Source: Verrucomicrobiota bacterium (GTDB taxonomy: Bacteria > Verrucomicrobiota > Verrucomicrobiia > Limisphaerales > UBA1100). From it: 29,296 nt of DNA. The DNA is taken from NCBI GenBank assembly GCA_028872645.1, contig JAPKDK010000007.1:1-29296 (forward strand), in the 5' to 3' direction. This document shows positions 8,156-16,044 of the stretch, one piece after another; the first letter of the stretch is position 1; every line of letters starts with the position of its first letter. Made by a program: the position numbers and the translations under genes. Under the pieces are notes generated by a model that was not told the origin of the DNA, made no database searches, and saw nothing but the letters and a program-made list of their open reading frames with translations.

Positions 8156-9064
8156 TTGGCAAATCAGTTCCACATCACCGTCATGGCCGGAGGGCCGGGC
8201 GCGGAACGGGAGATTTCATTGCGCTCTGGCGTGGCCGTGCAAAGGGCATTGCGTGCGTCGGGCTATTGCGTGACGGAAATCGACCCGTTTGAAAAGGACT
8301 GGAAGCTTCCCCCCGACACGAAGGTGGTATTCTTGGCATTACATGGTGAATACGGTGAAGACGGCCAGGTACAATCCCGGCTGGAAACTTTGAGCGTGCC
8401 CTACACCGGCACCGGCCCGGAAGGCAGTCGCGTGGCGTTTGACAAAGAACTTACCAAGCAAGTGTTCGAGCAAAACAAAATCCCAACCCCGCGCTGGATA
8501 ATGTTGGCGAACACAGAAGCGTTACCGCCGACGGATCTCGGCGAAAGTTGGGTGCTCAAGCCACCACGGCAAGGGTCCAGCGTGGGCTTGCAGATTGTGG
8601 ATGCGCCGGATCAGTGGCACGAGGCATTGGCCATTGCGGGCGACTATGGCGGGCCGGTGTTGTGTGAAGAACTCATTCGCGGTCGGGAAATCACCGTGGG
8701 CATTCTCGATAAGGTTGCGTTGCCCATCGTTGAAGTGCGTCCCAAGGAGGGCCCGTACGACTACCACAACAAATACACCGTCGGCGCGACGGACTATTTT
8801 TGCCCGGCGGATTTGCCGGCGGATACTGCCAATCGCATTTCGGAAATCAGCCTCCAATCCTTTGAGGCCGTGGGCGCGTCGGAATTTGGCCGGGTCGATC
8901 TCATGCTCGATGAGACGCTCAATCCGTACGTGCTCGAAGTGAATACACTGCCCGGCCTCACAGAGACCAGTCTCCTGCCCAAAGCCGCCGCTGCGGCGGG
9001 TCTGGGTTTTCCTGCGTTGTGCGGGCGGATGGTGGATTTGGCGGTGCAAAATCATGTGGGGTAA
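8156..9064 (+). CDS. ddl: D-alanine--D-alanine ligase
   Basis: ATP-grasp ligase that makes D-Ala-D-Ala for the peptidoglycan stem. Motifs in order are VMAGGPGAEREISLRSG at the N-terminus, LHGEYGEDGQVQ, KPPRQGSSVG (ATP-grasp loop), CEELIRGREITVG, the omega-loop YDYHNKYT, and the metal-binding FGRVDLMLD and LEVNTLPGLTETSLLPKAA. The start is uncertain. The open frame reaches back to a TTG at 8114, but those 14 extra residues do not look like Ddl. TTG 8156 gives MANQFHITVMAGG, the usual family N-terminus, yet the strong AAGGAGG (8148-8154) is only one base away. ATG 8183 would be too short and 28 nt from that site. The 3' end overlaps ftsQ by 11 nt. Confidence 0.93.
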   Translation: MANQFHITVMAGGPGAEREISLRSGVAVQRALRASGYCVTEIDPFEKDWKLPPDTKVVFLALHGEYGEDGQVQSRLETLSVPYTGTGPEGSRVAFDKELTKQVFEQNKIPTPRWIMLANTEALPPTDLGESWVLKPPRQGSSVGLQIVDAPDQWHEALAIAGDYGGPVLCEELIRGREITVGILDKVALPIVEVRPKEGPYDYHNKYTVGATDYFCPADLPADTANRISEISLQSFEAVGASEFGRVDLMLDETLNPYVLEVNTLPGLTETSLLPKAAAAAGLGFPALCGRMVDLAVQNHVG

Positions 9065-9959
9065 AAAACGCAATCGCCGTCAAGGCCGGTATCGGCTGCT
9101 GGAAGTGGATCTTCCCGTGGGCAAGGTTCGCCGCCAACGCATGAAAGCAATCGCGCGTTGGGCGGGAGGCTTGCTCGGGCTGGCGGCCTTATTCTTCGGG
9201 GTGTGGCATGGCGGTGCATGGGTCATGCGCATGGGTTTTTACGAAAACGAGATTTTCACAGTCAAAACAATTGATGTGCGCGTACGAGGCATCATTCAAC
9301 CCGCCCAGTTGCAAAAAATGGTCGGCGTGCATACCGGGGAAAATTTGTTTAGTGTGGATTTGTTGCGCGTAAAACGCGATCTCGAGCTGACGCCGCTCAT
9401 CGAATCCGCCGCTGTGGAGAGGGTGTTGCCCGACACATTGCGCCTGCGTATCGTCGAACGCCGCCCCATTGCGCAGGTTGTGGGTTTTCGACAACATCCC
9501 GACGGGCAACTGGTGCGGCAAGTGTACTGGCTCGACGCACGCGGCGTGGTGATCCCGCCAATCGACCCGCGCCTCACCGTCCAAAAGAAACAACCCAAAT
9601 GGCTGCCGCTAATCGTGGGTATCCAGACCGCTAAACTTCTGCCCGGTCGCACGGTGGATTCGCCCGCTGTGCGTTCGGCGTTGCAACTTGTCAGCCGCTA
9701 CGATCTCTCACCCATGGCCGGCCTTGCGCATTTGCGGCAGATCGATGTGAGTGGTCGCGAAACACTGGAGGTGATCACTTGGCAGGGCGCACGCGTGACG
9801 CTCGGCCTCAACGACTTGAACGCGCAGATCCAGCGTTGGCGGCAAATCCATGATCTCGGTCGACAGCATCATCGCGCTGTGGCCACCGTCGATTTGTCCA
9901 TAAAAAATAATCTTCCCGTGCGCTGGATGCATCCGTCATCACATCCCGCGGGGGGGTAA
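9054..9959 (+). CDS. ftsQ: Cell division protein FtsQ (POTRA domain)
   Basis: Bitopic inner-membrane divisome protein that in other bacteria links early and late division proteins through FtsB/FtsL. It has 301 residues. There is a very basic cytoplasmic N-terminus (WGKKRNRRQGRYR), one membrane segment (about 32-57), then a POTRA domain (about 68-138) with the typical TIDVRVRG strand, the GENLFSVDL turn and VERVLPDTLRLRIVERRPIAQ. An FtsQ beta domain follows. The start overlaps the ddl 3' end and the stop lies 4 nt before ftsA. Sequence conservation in FtsQ is always low, so the call rests on domain order plus the ddl-ftsQ-ftsA location. Confidence 0.92.
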   Translation: MWGKKRNRRQGRYRLLEVDLPVGKVRRQRMKAIARWAGGLLGLAALFFGVWHGGAWVMRMGFYENEIFTVKTIDVRVRGIIQPAQLQKMVGVHTGENLFSVDLLRVKRDLELTPLIESAAVERVLPDTLRLRIVERRPIAQVVGFRQHPDGQLVRQVYWLDARGVVIPPIDPRLTVQKKQPKWLPLIVGIQTAKLLPGRTVDSPAVRSALQLVSRYDLSPMAGLAHLRQIDVSGRETLEVITWQGARVTLGLNDLNAQIQRWRQIHDLGRQHHRAVATVDLSIKNNLPVRWMHPSSHPAGG

Positions 9960-9963
9960 AGAC

Positions 9964-11178
9964 ATGTTTGGTCGTTCAGAAATAATCGTGGGTTTGGAAA
10001 TCGGCACCGCCAAGGTATGCGCCGTGGTGGGTGAAGTCGATGTTGACGGCGCGGTGCAGATCATTGGCGTAGGCAATGAGCCGACCCGGGGCGCGGTACG
10101 TAAGGGTGAGATTGTGAATATAGATCTCGCCGAGGAAGCCCTTCGCGCCGCCCTTGCCACCGCTGAGGAAAGCGCGGATGTGGAGCTTCGCAGCGTTTAT
10201 TTATCGGTCACAGGCAGCCATATTGAGGGCAATAATTATCACGGTGTACACCCGATCGCCTCGGTGGATCGTGAAATCGAAGAGGAAGATATTGAGGCGG
10301 TGGCACGCAAGGCACGGCCTCAATTGACCGATGGGCGCGAAGTGCTGCACGCCCTGCGGCAGGGTTATCGCGTAGACGGACAGGCTGGCGTGGACAATCC
10401 GCTGGGCCGATTTGCCTCGCGGTTGGAGGTGGATGTTCACGTGCTGAGCGGCCAAATCACACGCCTGCAAAATCCCGTGTGCGCCGTAAAGGGATTGGGG
10501 CTGCAGGTGGAGGATATTGCCTTTGCCGGTCGTGCCTCCGCCCGTGCCGCTCTTTCGCCGGAGCAATGTGAACTGGGCGCGTTGCTCATCGACCTCGGCG
10601 CGGGTACGACTGAATACGTTGTTTATCATAACCGTTCATTGCGCCACAGTGGTGTGATTGCCATTGGTGGCGAACACGTATCCAATGACATTTCCGTGGG
10701 ACTTAAGCTCTCCAATGCCCGCGCTGAAAAGCTCAAGCTTGAGCACGGCGCAGCGTTGCCTGATCCCGGCTCACACGGGCGCACGGTGAGTTTTACCAGT
10801 GACGTGGGGCTTGATAATCGCACCGTGAGCGTAAGTCATCTGCATCGAGTGATGCATGCACGGCTGGAGGAGTTGCTGATGCTCATTCGCGACGACCTTG
10901 CACGCGAAGGGCTCCTGGCACACTTGCGCGCGGGGGTAGTGATTACCGGCGGCGGCGCGCGCGTGCCGGCGTTGGAGCGATTGGCCACGCAGGTGTTTCA
11001 GATGTCCGTGCAAACTACCTGCGCCAAAGTCGGGAGTGGGCCGAGCAGTATTTTAGATGAGCCCCAGTGTAGTACCGCACTGGGGCTTGTGAAGCTGGGC
11101 GCGCAACAACGTGCCACCCAGAGCCAATCCCGCCCAGGCGTTTTCAATTGGTTGGCGGGCAAACTGGTGGGGGCGTGA
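9964..11178 (+). CDS. ftsA: Cell division protein FtsA (actin-like)
   Basis: Actin-fold ATPase that tethers FtsZ filaments to the membrane. It has 404 residues. Phosphate-1 is VGLEIGTAKVCAVVGEV (about 9-25). The 1C/SHS2 region contains LRSVYLSVTGSHIEG. Phosphate-2 is LIDLGAGTTEYVVY, slightly unlike the usual DIGGGTTD. The adenosine motif is GVVITGGGARVPALE. The C-terminus ends in a short amphipathic-looking helix (GVFNWLAGKLVGA) after a Gln/Ser-rich linker, the expected membrane-targeting sequence. The ATG is 4 nt after ftsQ. The intact FtsA matters for reading the next gene, whose FtsA-binding tail is also intact. Confidence 0.95.
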   Translation: MFGRSEIIVGLEIGTAKVCAVVGEVDVDGAVQIIGVGNEPTRGAVRKGEIVNIDLAEEALRAALATAEESADVELRSVYLSVTGSHIEGNNYHGVHPIASVDREIEEEDIEAVARKARPQLTDGREVLHALRQGYRVDGQAGVDNPLGRFASRLEVDVHVLSGQITRLQNPVCAVKGLGLQVEDIAFAGRASARAALSPEQCELGALLIDLGAGTTEYVVYHNRSLRHSGVIAIGGEHVSNDISVGLKLSNARAEKLKLEHGAALPDPGSHGRTVSFTSDVGLDNRTVSVSHLHRVMHARLEELLMLIRDDLAREGLLAHLRAGVVITGGGARVPALERLATQVFQMSVQTTCAKVGSGPSSILDEPQCSTALGLVKLGAQQRATQSQSRPGVFNWLAGKLVGA

Positions 11179-11180
11179 AT

Positions 11181-12362
11181 ATGACGAAGCAACCTCAACC
11201 AAAGGGAGTAAACGTAAAGCTTGTGGGCCTCGGCGGCGCGGGTGCGCGGGTGGTGGATAGTCTTGCCGCCCTGGGTTTTCCCGCCACGCGATTTCTTGTA
11301 GTGGATTCCGACAGTGAAAAACTACAGCACTGTCAGCTTGCTGAGAAATTGCAACTCGGTGAAAGCACCCGGCGCGGTTGGGGATGCAGCGGCGATGCCG
11401 GCGCAGGAGCCGCGTGTTTGCGCACGGCAAAGGATGCATTGGCTGGGAAACTCGCGGACACGGATCTTCTTTTGCTCGTCACCGGCTTGGCCGGTGGACT
11501 AGGCGGAGGCGGCGCTCCGGTGGTGGCCAAGATTGCCGCCGATGCCGGCGCGCTCGTGGTGGCGCTGGCGATTGAGCCATTTGATTTGGAAGGACTCGAT
11601 GCCCAATCGCACGATGCCCTTCTGCGACTGCGAGGCACGGCTGACACTGTCGTGTGTATGCCCAATCAAGCTGTGATGGATCGCCAACCCGCCGGGGCTT
11701 CGGTTCCGGAATGCTTTGAGGCGGCCAATAATTTAATTCTCGAGGTACTGTTGGGAATGGGCCGATTGTTGCGCACCGACGGGCAAATGAATATTGATTT
11801 TGCACATTTCCGTTCGTTGATATCCGGGCGCCATACCGAAAGCGTAATGGCCGCCCTCGAGGTCATGGGCGATTCACGACCACGCGCTTTGATGGATGCC
11901 ATCCTACGCCATCCCCAGCTGGAGGCCGGCCGGTTGTTGGGTGAAACGGACGGCATCGTCCTGTGCCTTTCGAGTGGTGAAGATTTGCCGATGAATGAAG
12001 TGGAAGAAGTGATGAGCCATCTGCGTGACGCCGCACCCGCCGCAAAGTTATTGCTCGGAGTACACACTGAAGCCGGGCAGGGAAACGGCCTGACCGCGCT
12101 GGTAATGATGCCGCAACCGACAGAAAAAACAGTGATTGAAGAAGAGCCCGAGCCCGTTAATCGTTTGGAGGAAATGCCGCCGGAGTCAGTACACGCGCCG
12201 AAGACCGATCCGGTCGCTCCTTTGCTATGGACGGCCCATCAACAACAACTGCCCTTGGTAAATATATCCAAGGGTCGGTTTGATAAAGGCGAGGCCACGC
12301 TGCACAACGGCGAGGATCTCGATATCCCCACCTATCTGCGGCGTAATATCGTCCTGAACTAA
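11181..12362 (+). CDS. ftsZ: Divergent FtsZ-like protein with degenerate GTP-binding signature
   Basis: Occupies the FtsZ slot after ftsA and aligns along its whole length with FtsZ; 393 residues from ATG 11181 (2 nt after ftsA, preceded by GGTGGGGG). Canonical nucleotide contacts are altered. The N-terminal GGGGGN loop reads GLGGAGARVV (about 16-25). The GGGTGTG tubulin signature reads AGGLGGG (104-110). The T3 GAGANPEVG region reads GCSGDAGAG. The T7 loop NxDFAD reads NIDFAHF (204-210), losing the second catalytic Asp. Yet APVVAKIA, EPFDLEG, PN and the C-terminal peptide EDLDIPTYLRRN (378-389), which binds FtsA, are clearly FtsZ-like, joined by an acidic/proline linker. Inference: it still docks on FtsA, but GTP binding or hydrolysis is changed or lost. 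An upstream in-frame TTG at 11148 lies inside ftsA and was not used. Confidence 0.88.
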   Translation: MTKQPQPKGVNVKLVGLGGAGARVVDSLAALGFPATRFLVVDSDSEKLQHCQLAEKLQLGESTRRGWGCSGDAGAGAACLRTAKDALAGKLADTDLLLLVTGLAGGLGGGGAPVVAKIAADAGALVVALAIEPFDLEGLDAQSHDALLRLRGTADTVVCMPNQAVMDRQPAGASVPECFEAANNLILEVLLGMGRLLRTDGQMNIDFAHFRSLISGRHTESVMAALEVMGDSRPRALMDAILRHPQLEAGRLLGETDGIVLCLSSGEDLPMNEVEEVMSHLRDAAPAAKLLLGVHTEAGQGNGLTALVMMPQPTEKTVIEEEPEPVNRLEEMPPESVHAPKTDPVAPLLWTAHQQQLPLVNISKGRFDKGEATLHNGEDLDIPTYLRRNIVLN

Positions 12363-12416
12363 TGGGCCGGAAATCCCTCGCCTTGCGTGCGGCTTTGGGC
12401 CATCATTCGCACAGCC

Positions 12417-13652
12417 ATGCAGTGGCACACTGAACTGGCCCTATTGCTGTTTTTCACTGGAATTGGCTTTTTCATCGCCTTGGCGGAAACGGCCCTTCTC
12501 ACCTTGGGCAAATGGCGCCTTCGCCAAATCACCGCTCACCAACCCGAACGTGGTGTATTCATCCGCAAACTACTCGCGGCACCGCAGGATTTGCTGGCCA
12601 CGATGACCTTGGTTAATACGCTGGCGCACGCGGCAATTATTGCCACGGCGATTGCCATTAGTTGGAAACTCGATGAACAACGTTTTATCTTCGTGGCCCT
12701 GTTGTTGGCCGCCGGATTACTACTTTTTTGCGAGGTCGTTCCCAAGACACTCGCCCTGCGCCGTCCGCAATCGTGGGCACCCCGAGTGGCGCGGCCGCTG
12801 TTGTGGTTGGTTTGGTTCACGCAACCGATTCGCTTTGTGGCGCAGTGGGTGAATAATCAATTATTGCGGCTGGTGCCAAAGTCTGTGGAGCCAATGCCAG
12901 AACTATCCGACGAAGAATATAGCGAGCTCATCGAGCTGGGTTGGCAATCGGGTACGTTGGGCATTTCGGAAAAGGAAATCATTCTAAACATCATGCGGCT
13001 CGATCGCCGACCGGTGGCAGATCTGATGCGGCCGCGTTCGCAAATGGCGTGTGTGCCGCATAACCTCGAATTGCCCGAACTACTGGCAGCTGCACGGGAA
13101 CAGCAACATCGGCGTTTGCCGTTATACGATGTATCGCCCGACACGATTGTAGGCATCCTGAACGCACCGCGACTGTTGGCCGATCCTGCGATTGACATGG
13201 TGGAGGTAATTGATTTCCCATCCTTTGTTCCCGAGGAAATGAATCTGCTGGAATTGCTAAAAAGTTTCCAGCGCTACCAGCACAGTATGGCCATTGTGTT
13301 GGATGAATTCGGCAGCACGGTAGGGTTGGTGACGCTGGAGGATATTCTCAATGACGTGGTTGGCGGACTACGGCGCGAGGGAGGCGCCGACGAATTTGTG
13401 ATGGAAGAAACGGCCCCGGGCCAATGGCGGCTCAGTGGTAATGTGTGGCTGGAGGATTTCCGGCGTGAATTTCCACGGCTTCAACGAGTAGATGGAGTGG
13501 ATACCATTGGGGGTTTGGTGGCGTCCCGAATGGATGTGATTCCGCCGGTGGGCACGGTGGTGACCTTCAGTGGATTGAAACTCAAAGTAACCCAAGCAGA
13601 TGGCCGCCGTGTGTTGGAGGTAGAGGCCAAGCAAATTGGGAGGTCACGATGA
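12417..13652 (+). CDS. CNNM/CorC family membrane protein 1 (DUF21-CBS-CorC_HlyC)
   Basis: Predicted divalent-cation (Mg/Co type) transporter or regulator of the CNNM/HlyC-CorC family. The order is DUF21 membrane domain (about 5-170, with FFIALAETALLTLGKWRLRQ), CBS pair beginning at DLMRPRSQM and containing VGLVTLEDILNDVVGG, then a C-terminal CorC_HlyC domain (GQWRLSGNVWLEDF to the end). The family motif ETAL is present. ATG 12417 is chosen because it begins right at the membrane domain; an in-frame GTG at 12387 would add ten residues, and neither has a clear ribosome site. It follows ftsZ by 54 nt. Its stop overlaps the next gene start in an ATGA. Substrate cannot be told from sequence. Confidence 0.9.
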   Translation: MQWHTELALLLFFTGIGFFIALAETALLTLGKWRLRQITAHQPERGVFIRKLLAAPQDLLATMTLVNTLAHAAIIATAIAISWKLDEQRFIFVALLLAAGLLLFCEVVPKTLALRRPQSWAPRVARPLLWLVWFTQPIRFVAQWVNNQLLRLVPKSVEPMPELSDEEYSELIELGWQSGTLGISEKEIILNIMRLDRRPVADLMRPRSQMACVPHNLELPELLAAAREQQHRRLPLYDVSPDTIVGILNAPRLLADPAIDMVEVIDFPSFVPEEMNLLELLKSFQRYQHSMAIVLDEFGSTVGLVTLEDILNDVVGGLRREGGADEFVMEETAPGQWRLSGNVWLEDFRREFPRLQRVDGVDTIGGLVASRMDVIPPVGTVVTFSGLKLKVTQADGRRVLEVEAKQIGRSR

Positions 13653-14677
13653 CGGCTCTGCAATGGACATTACTCGGTGTGGGATTTGCGGGTTGTCTTG
13701 GGGTGTCGGCCTTTCTTTCCGGCATGGAGGCAGGGTTAACGGAGGTGAGTCGCCTACGCCTGCGCCGCCAAGCGCGAGAGGGAAATAAAAAGGCGATTCG
13801 TTTACAGCGTTATCTGGACCAACCGGAGGACACGCTGTGGACAATCTTGGTGGGTAATACACTGGCCAACCTGCTGGTGTTGCTGGCCACACTTTATTTT
13901 TTGCAGTATTTACTAAGTGTGACAGACCCCAGCAGCTTGTTGCAGTGGAACGCCAAGGCGAAAATATATTGGTTACTGTTTGGCTTGTGTGTGCTTGTTT
14001 TTTTCACGTTGTGTGAGTTGCTGCCCAAAATGGTTTTTCGGAAATACCCCAATCGTTTGTGTTTATTTTTAACATCGGTTTTTGGAATGGTTGACACGCT
14101 GCTGGGGCCGTTGGTGGAATTGCTGCGAATTTTTTCGCGGATGTTATTGTTCACCGCGGGTGGGCGTGAATTGCAGGGTCACCTTTTTGGCAGTCGTGAG
14201 GAGTTGCGGCAAATGATGACCGAAAGCGGGCAGGGTCTCACCGTGAATGAGCGCGAAATGATTGATCGCGTACTGGATCTGCAAAAAATTCCTGTGCGCG
14301 ATCTGGCCGTGCCATTTGAGGATATGCCGGTAATCACCACCGAAACATCCGTGGTCGATGTGGTGCGCAACATCGCAGTGGTTCCCTACACGCGCATGCC
14401 AGTGTGGCAGGAGAACGACGGACGTCGGCGGATAGCGGGCGTCGTAAATCTGCGTCGCCTCATATTTCTTCCGGAAAATGAATGGCATCGCCCGGTCGGT
14501 CATTTTTTGGAATCGGCCCTATACCAGGATGAAGACGTTCGATTGCAAAAACTCCTGCAACTCATGCAACGCTCCGGTCAGCGCGTGGTGATCATTTTAG
14601 ATAAACGCAAACGCGAACTTGGCATTGTGAGTTTGCCGGATGTTTTGAAGGTTGTATTCGGGGAGGTGAAAGTCTAA
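13649..14677 (+). CDS. CNNM/CorC family membrane protein 2 (DUF21-CBS, no C-terminal domain)
   Basis: Second of three related genes, 342 residues. The DUF21 membrane domain shows the variant AFLSGMEAGLTEVSRLRLRRQ near residue 25 and CELLPKMVFRKYP. The cytoplasmic CBS-pair region runs from about 200 (KIPVRDLAVPFEDMPV) to the end (KRELGIVSLPDVLKVVF). It ends just after the second CBS motif, so the CorC_HlyC domain present in both neighbours is missing. The RMPVW and LGIVSLPDVL elements show the CBS pair is otherwise complete. The start is supported by GGGAGG (13638-13643) and overlaps the previous stop (ATGA). The stop shares a base with the next start (TAATG). It could be a regulatory or heteromeric partner of the other two; that is inference. 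Confidence 0.88.
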   Translation: MTALQWTLLGVGFAGCLGVSAFLSGMEAGLTEVSRLRLRRQAREGNKKAIRLQRYLDQPEDTLWTILVGNTLANLLVLLATLYFLQYLLSVTDPSSLLQWNAKAKIYWLLFGLCVLVFFTLCELLPKMVFRKYPNRLCLFLTSVFGMVDTLLGPLVELLRIFSRMLLFTAGGRELQGHLFGSREELRQMMTESGQGLTVNEREMIDRVLDLQKIPVRDLAVPFEDMPVITTETSVVDVVRNIAVVPYTRMPVWQENDGRRRIAGVVNLRRLIFLPENEWHRPVGHFLESALYQDEDVRLQKLLQLMQRSGQRVVIILDKRKRELGIVSLPDVLKVVFGEVKV

Positions 14678-16044
14678 TGGACTGGAGCGAAGTCACTGTT
14701 GTTTTGCTGCTGCTATTGGCTGTCGGCGTTTTGGTTTTTATCAACGGTTTTTTCGTGGCGGCGGAATTCGCGTTGGTCAAACTGCGGGACACGCAGCTCG
14801 AACCGCTGGTGGTGAAAGGTCAGCGCCGCGCGCGCATGGCGCGCCATTTGCTCAAAAATCTCGATGGCTACCTCAGTGCCTGCCAGCTTGGTATCACCTT
14901 GGCCAGTTTGGGCTTGGGGTACGTGGGCCATCCAATTTTCAGCATACTACTTGCGCCCATTTATGAACTGCAGATCAACGGTTCAACCCTTTTAGATGAT
15001 GCCCAATGGCAGCAAACCATTTCCATCGCGGTGGGCTTCTCGGTCATCACTGTGTTGCACATCGTGGTCGGCGAACAGGCGCCAAAATGGCTGGCTATTC
15101 AGCGGCCGCTGCCAACAAGCCTTTGGGTGGCCTATCCCTTGCGTTGGTTTTATTGGATCATGTTCCCGTTCATTTGGCTGTTAAACAATTGCGCGCTGTG
15201 GCTGCTGCGCAAAGTGGGGCTGGAGATCGCTGATGAACACGGTCACAGCCATTCTGAAGAGGAACTGCGCATGATGATTGGTTCGACGGGCGGGGGCTCA
15301 GATCGCGAACAATTCAGCCGCGATTTGGTGCTGAATGCCTTTGATCTCAAAAACCGCGTGGCGCGTGATGTGATGCGGCCGAGGCGAGAAACAATGGGGT
15401 TTAACACAGAATCAAATCTCGAAGAATGCCTCGCGTTGGCGGAAGAATCACGACACTCGCGCTTTCCACTGTGCGTTGGCGGTAATCTCGATGAAACGCT
15501 GGGGGTGGTTCACATCAAGGATTTGTACGCGCAACGTCGGACGGCTAAGACAGCGGATGAGTTGCGCGAGTTTGCACGCGATCTAGTTTACACACCTGAA
15601 ACTGCGCGGCTGGAGGGGTTGCTGCAAATTTTTCTGGATCGGAAATTGCATTTTGCGTTGGTGGTCAATGAGTACGGCGATACGGTGGGCATGGTGACGC
15701 TTGAAAATATTCTAGAGGAATTAGTGGGGCAAATCCGTGATGAATTCGATGAGCATGAAAAGCCTTTCTTTGAACAAATCGATGAAGTCACGTGGGCGCT
15801 GGAAGGCTCCATGCCCTTGCATGAGTTGGAGGAGTTAACGGCCGAGCCGTGCGATGACAAAGGCGTAACCACTGTGAGTGGACTCATTACCAAACGGCTG
15901 GGCACCTTCGCGAATGTGGGTGATGTGCTCGAGCTGGGACGCTACGAATTGCGCGTGGAGCAAACGTACCGGCGGCAAGTTGAACGCGCGCGGCTGACAA
16001 AACTCAGCGAACGCGAACCAACGGAAGAAGAGCCGGAAGCTTAA
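14677..16044 (+). CDS. CNNM/CorC family membrane protein 3 (DUF21-CBS-CorC_HlyC)
   Basis: Third consecutive family member, 455 residues. The membrane domain has GFFVAAEFALVKLRDTQLE (about 25-43), the form typical of the large hemolysin C-like subfamily, with a long loop and VVGEQAPKWLAIQRP. A His-rich linker (DEHGHSHSEEELR) precedes the CBS pair (VARDVMRPRRETM, RHSRFPLCVGG, LGVVHIKDLY, YGDTVGMVTLENILEELVG). A CorC_HlyC domain follows (WALEGSMPLHELEEL) with an acidic tail. It starts within the stop of the previous gene and ends at the base adjacent to the stop of the convergent HAD gene, with no intergenic DNA. Function by family: cation homeostasis; substrate unknown. Confidence 0.92.
   Translation: MDWSEVTVVLLLLLAVGVLVFINGFFVAAEFALVKLRDTQLEPLVVKGQRRARMARHLLKNLDGYLSACQLGITLASLGLGYVGHPIFSILLAPIYELQINGSTLLDDAQWQQTISIAVGFSVITVLHIVVGEQAPKWLAIQRPLPTSLWVAYPLRWFYWIMFPFIWLLNNCALWLLRKVGLEIADEHGHSHSEEELRMMIGSTGGGSDREQFSRDLVLNAFDLKNRVARDVMRPRRETMGFNTESNLEECLALAEESRHSRFPLCVGGNLDETLGVVHIKDLYAQRRTAKTADELREFARDLVYTPETARLEGLLQIFLDRKLHFALVVNEYGDTVGMVTLENILEELVGQIRDEFDEHEKPFFEQIDEVTWALEGSMPLHELEELTAEPCDDKGVTTVSGLITKRLGTFANVGDVLELGRYELRVEQTYRRQVERARLTKLSEREPTEEEPEA

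Noticed and set aside
11148..11180. Upstream TTG start for the FtsZ-like protein
   Set aside because: It lies inside ftsA; ATG 11181 has a G-rich site before it and keeps the whole FtsZ-like domain.
11181..12362. Bacterial tubulin (BtubA/B type) instead of FtsZ
   Set aside because: The size, FtsZ-specific segments and the C-terminal LDIPTYLRR peptide fit FtsZ; the tubulin C-terminal helices are absent.
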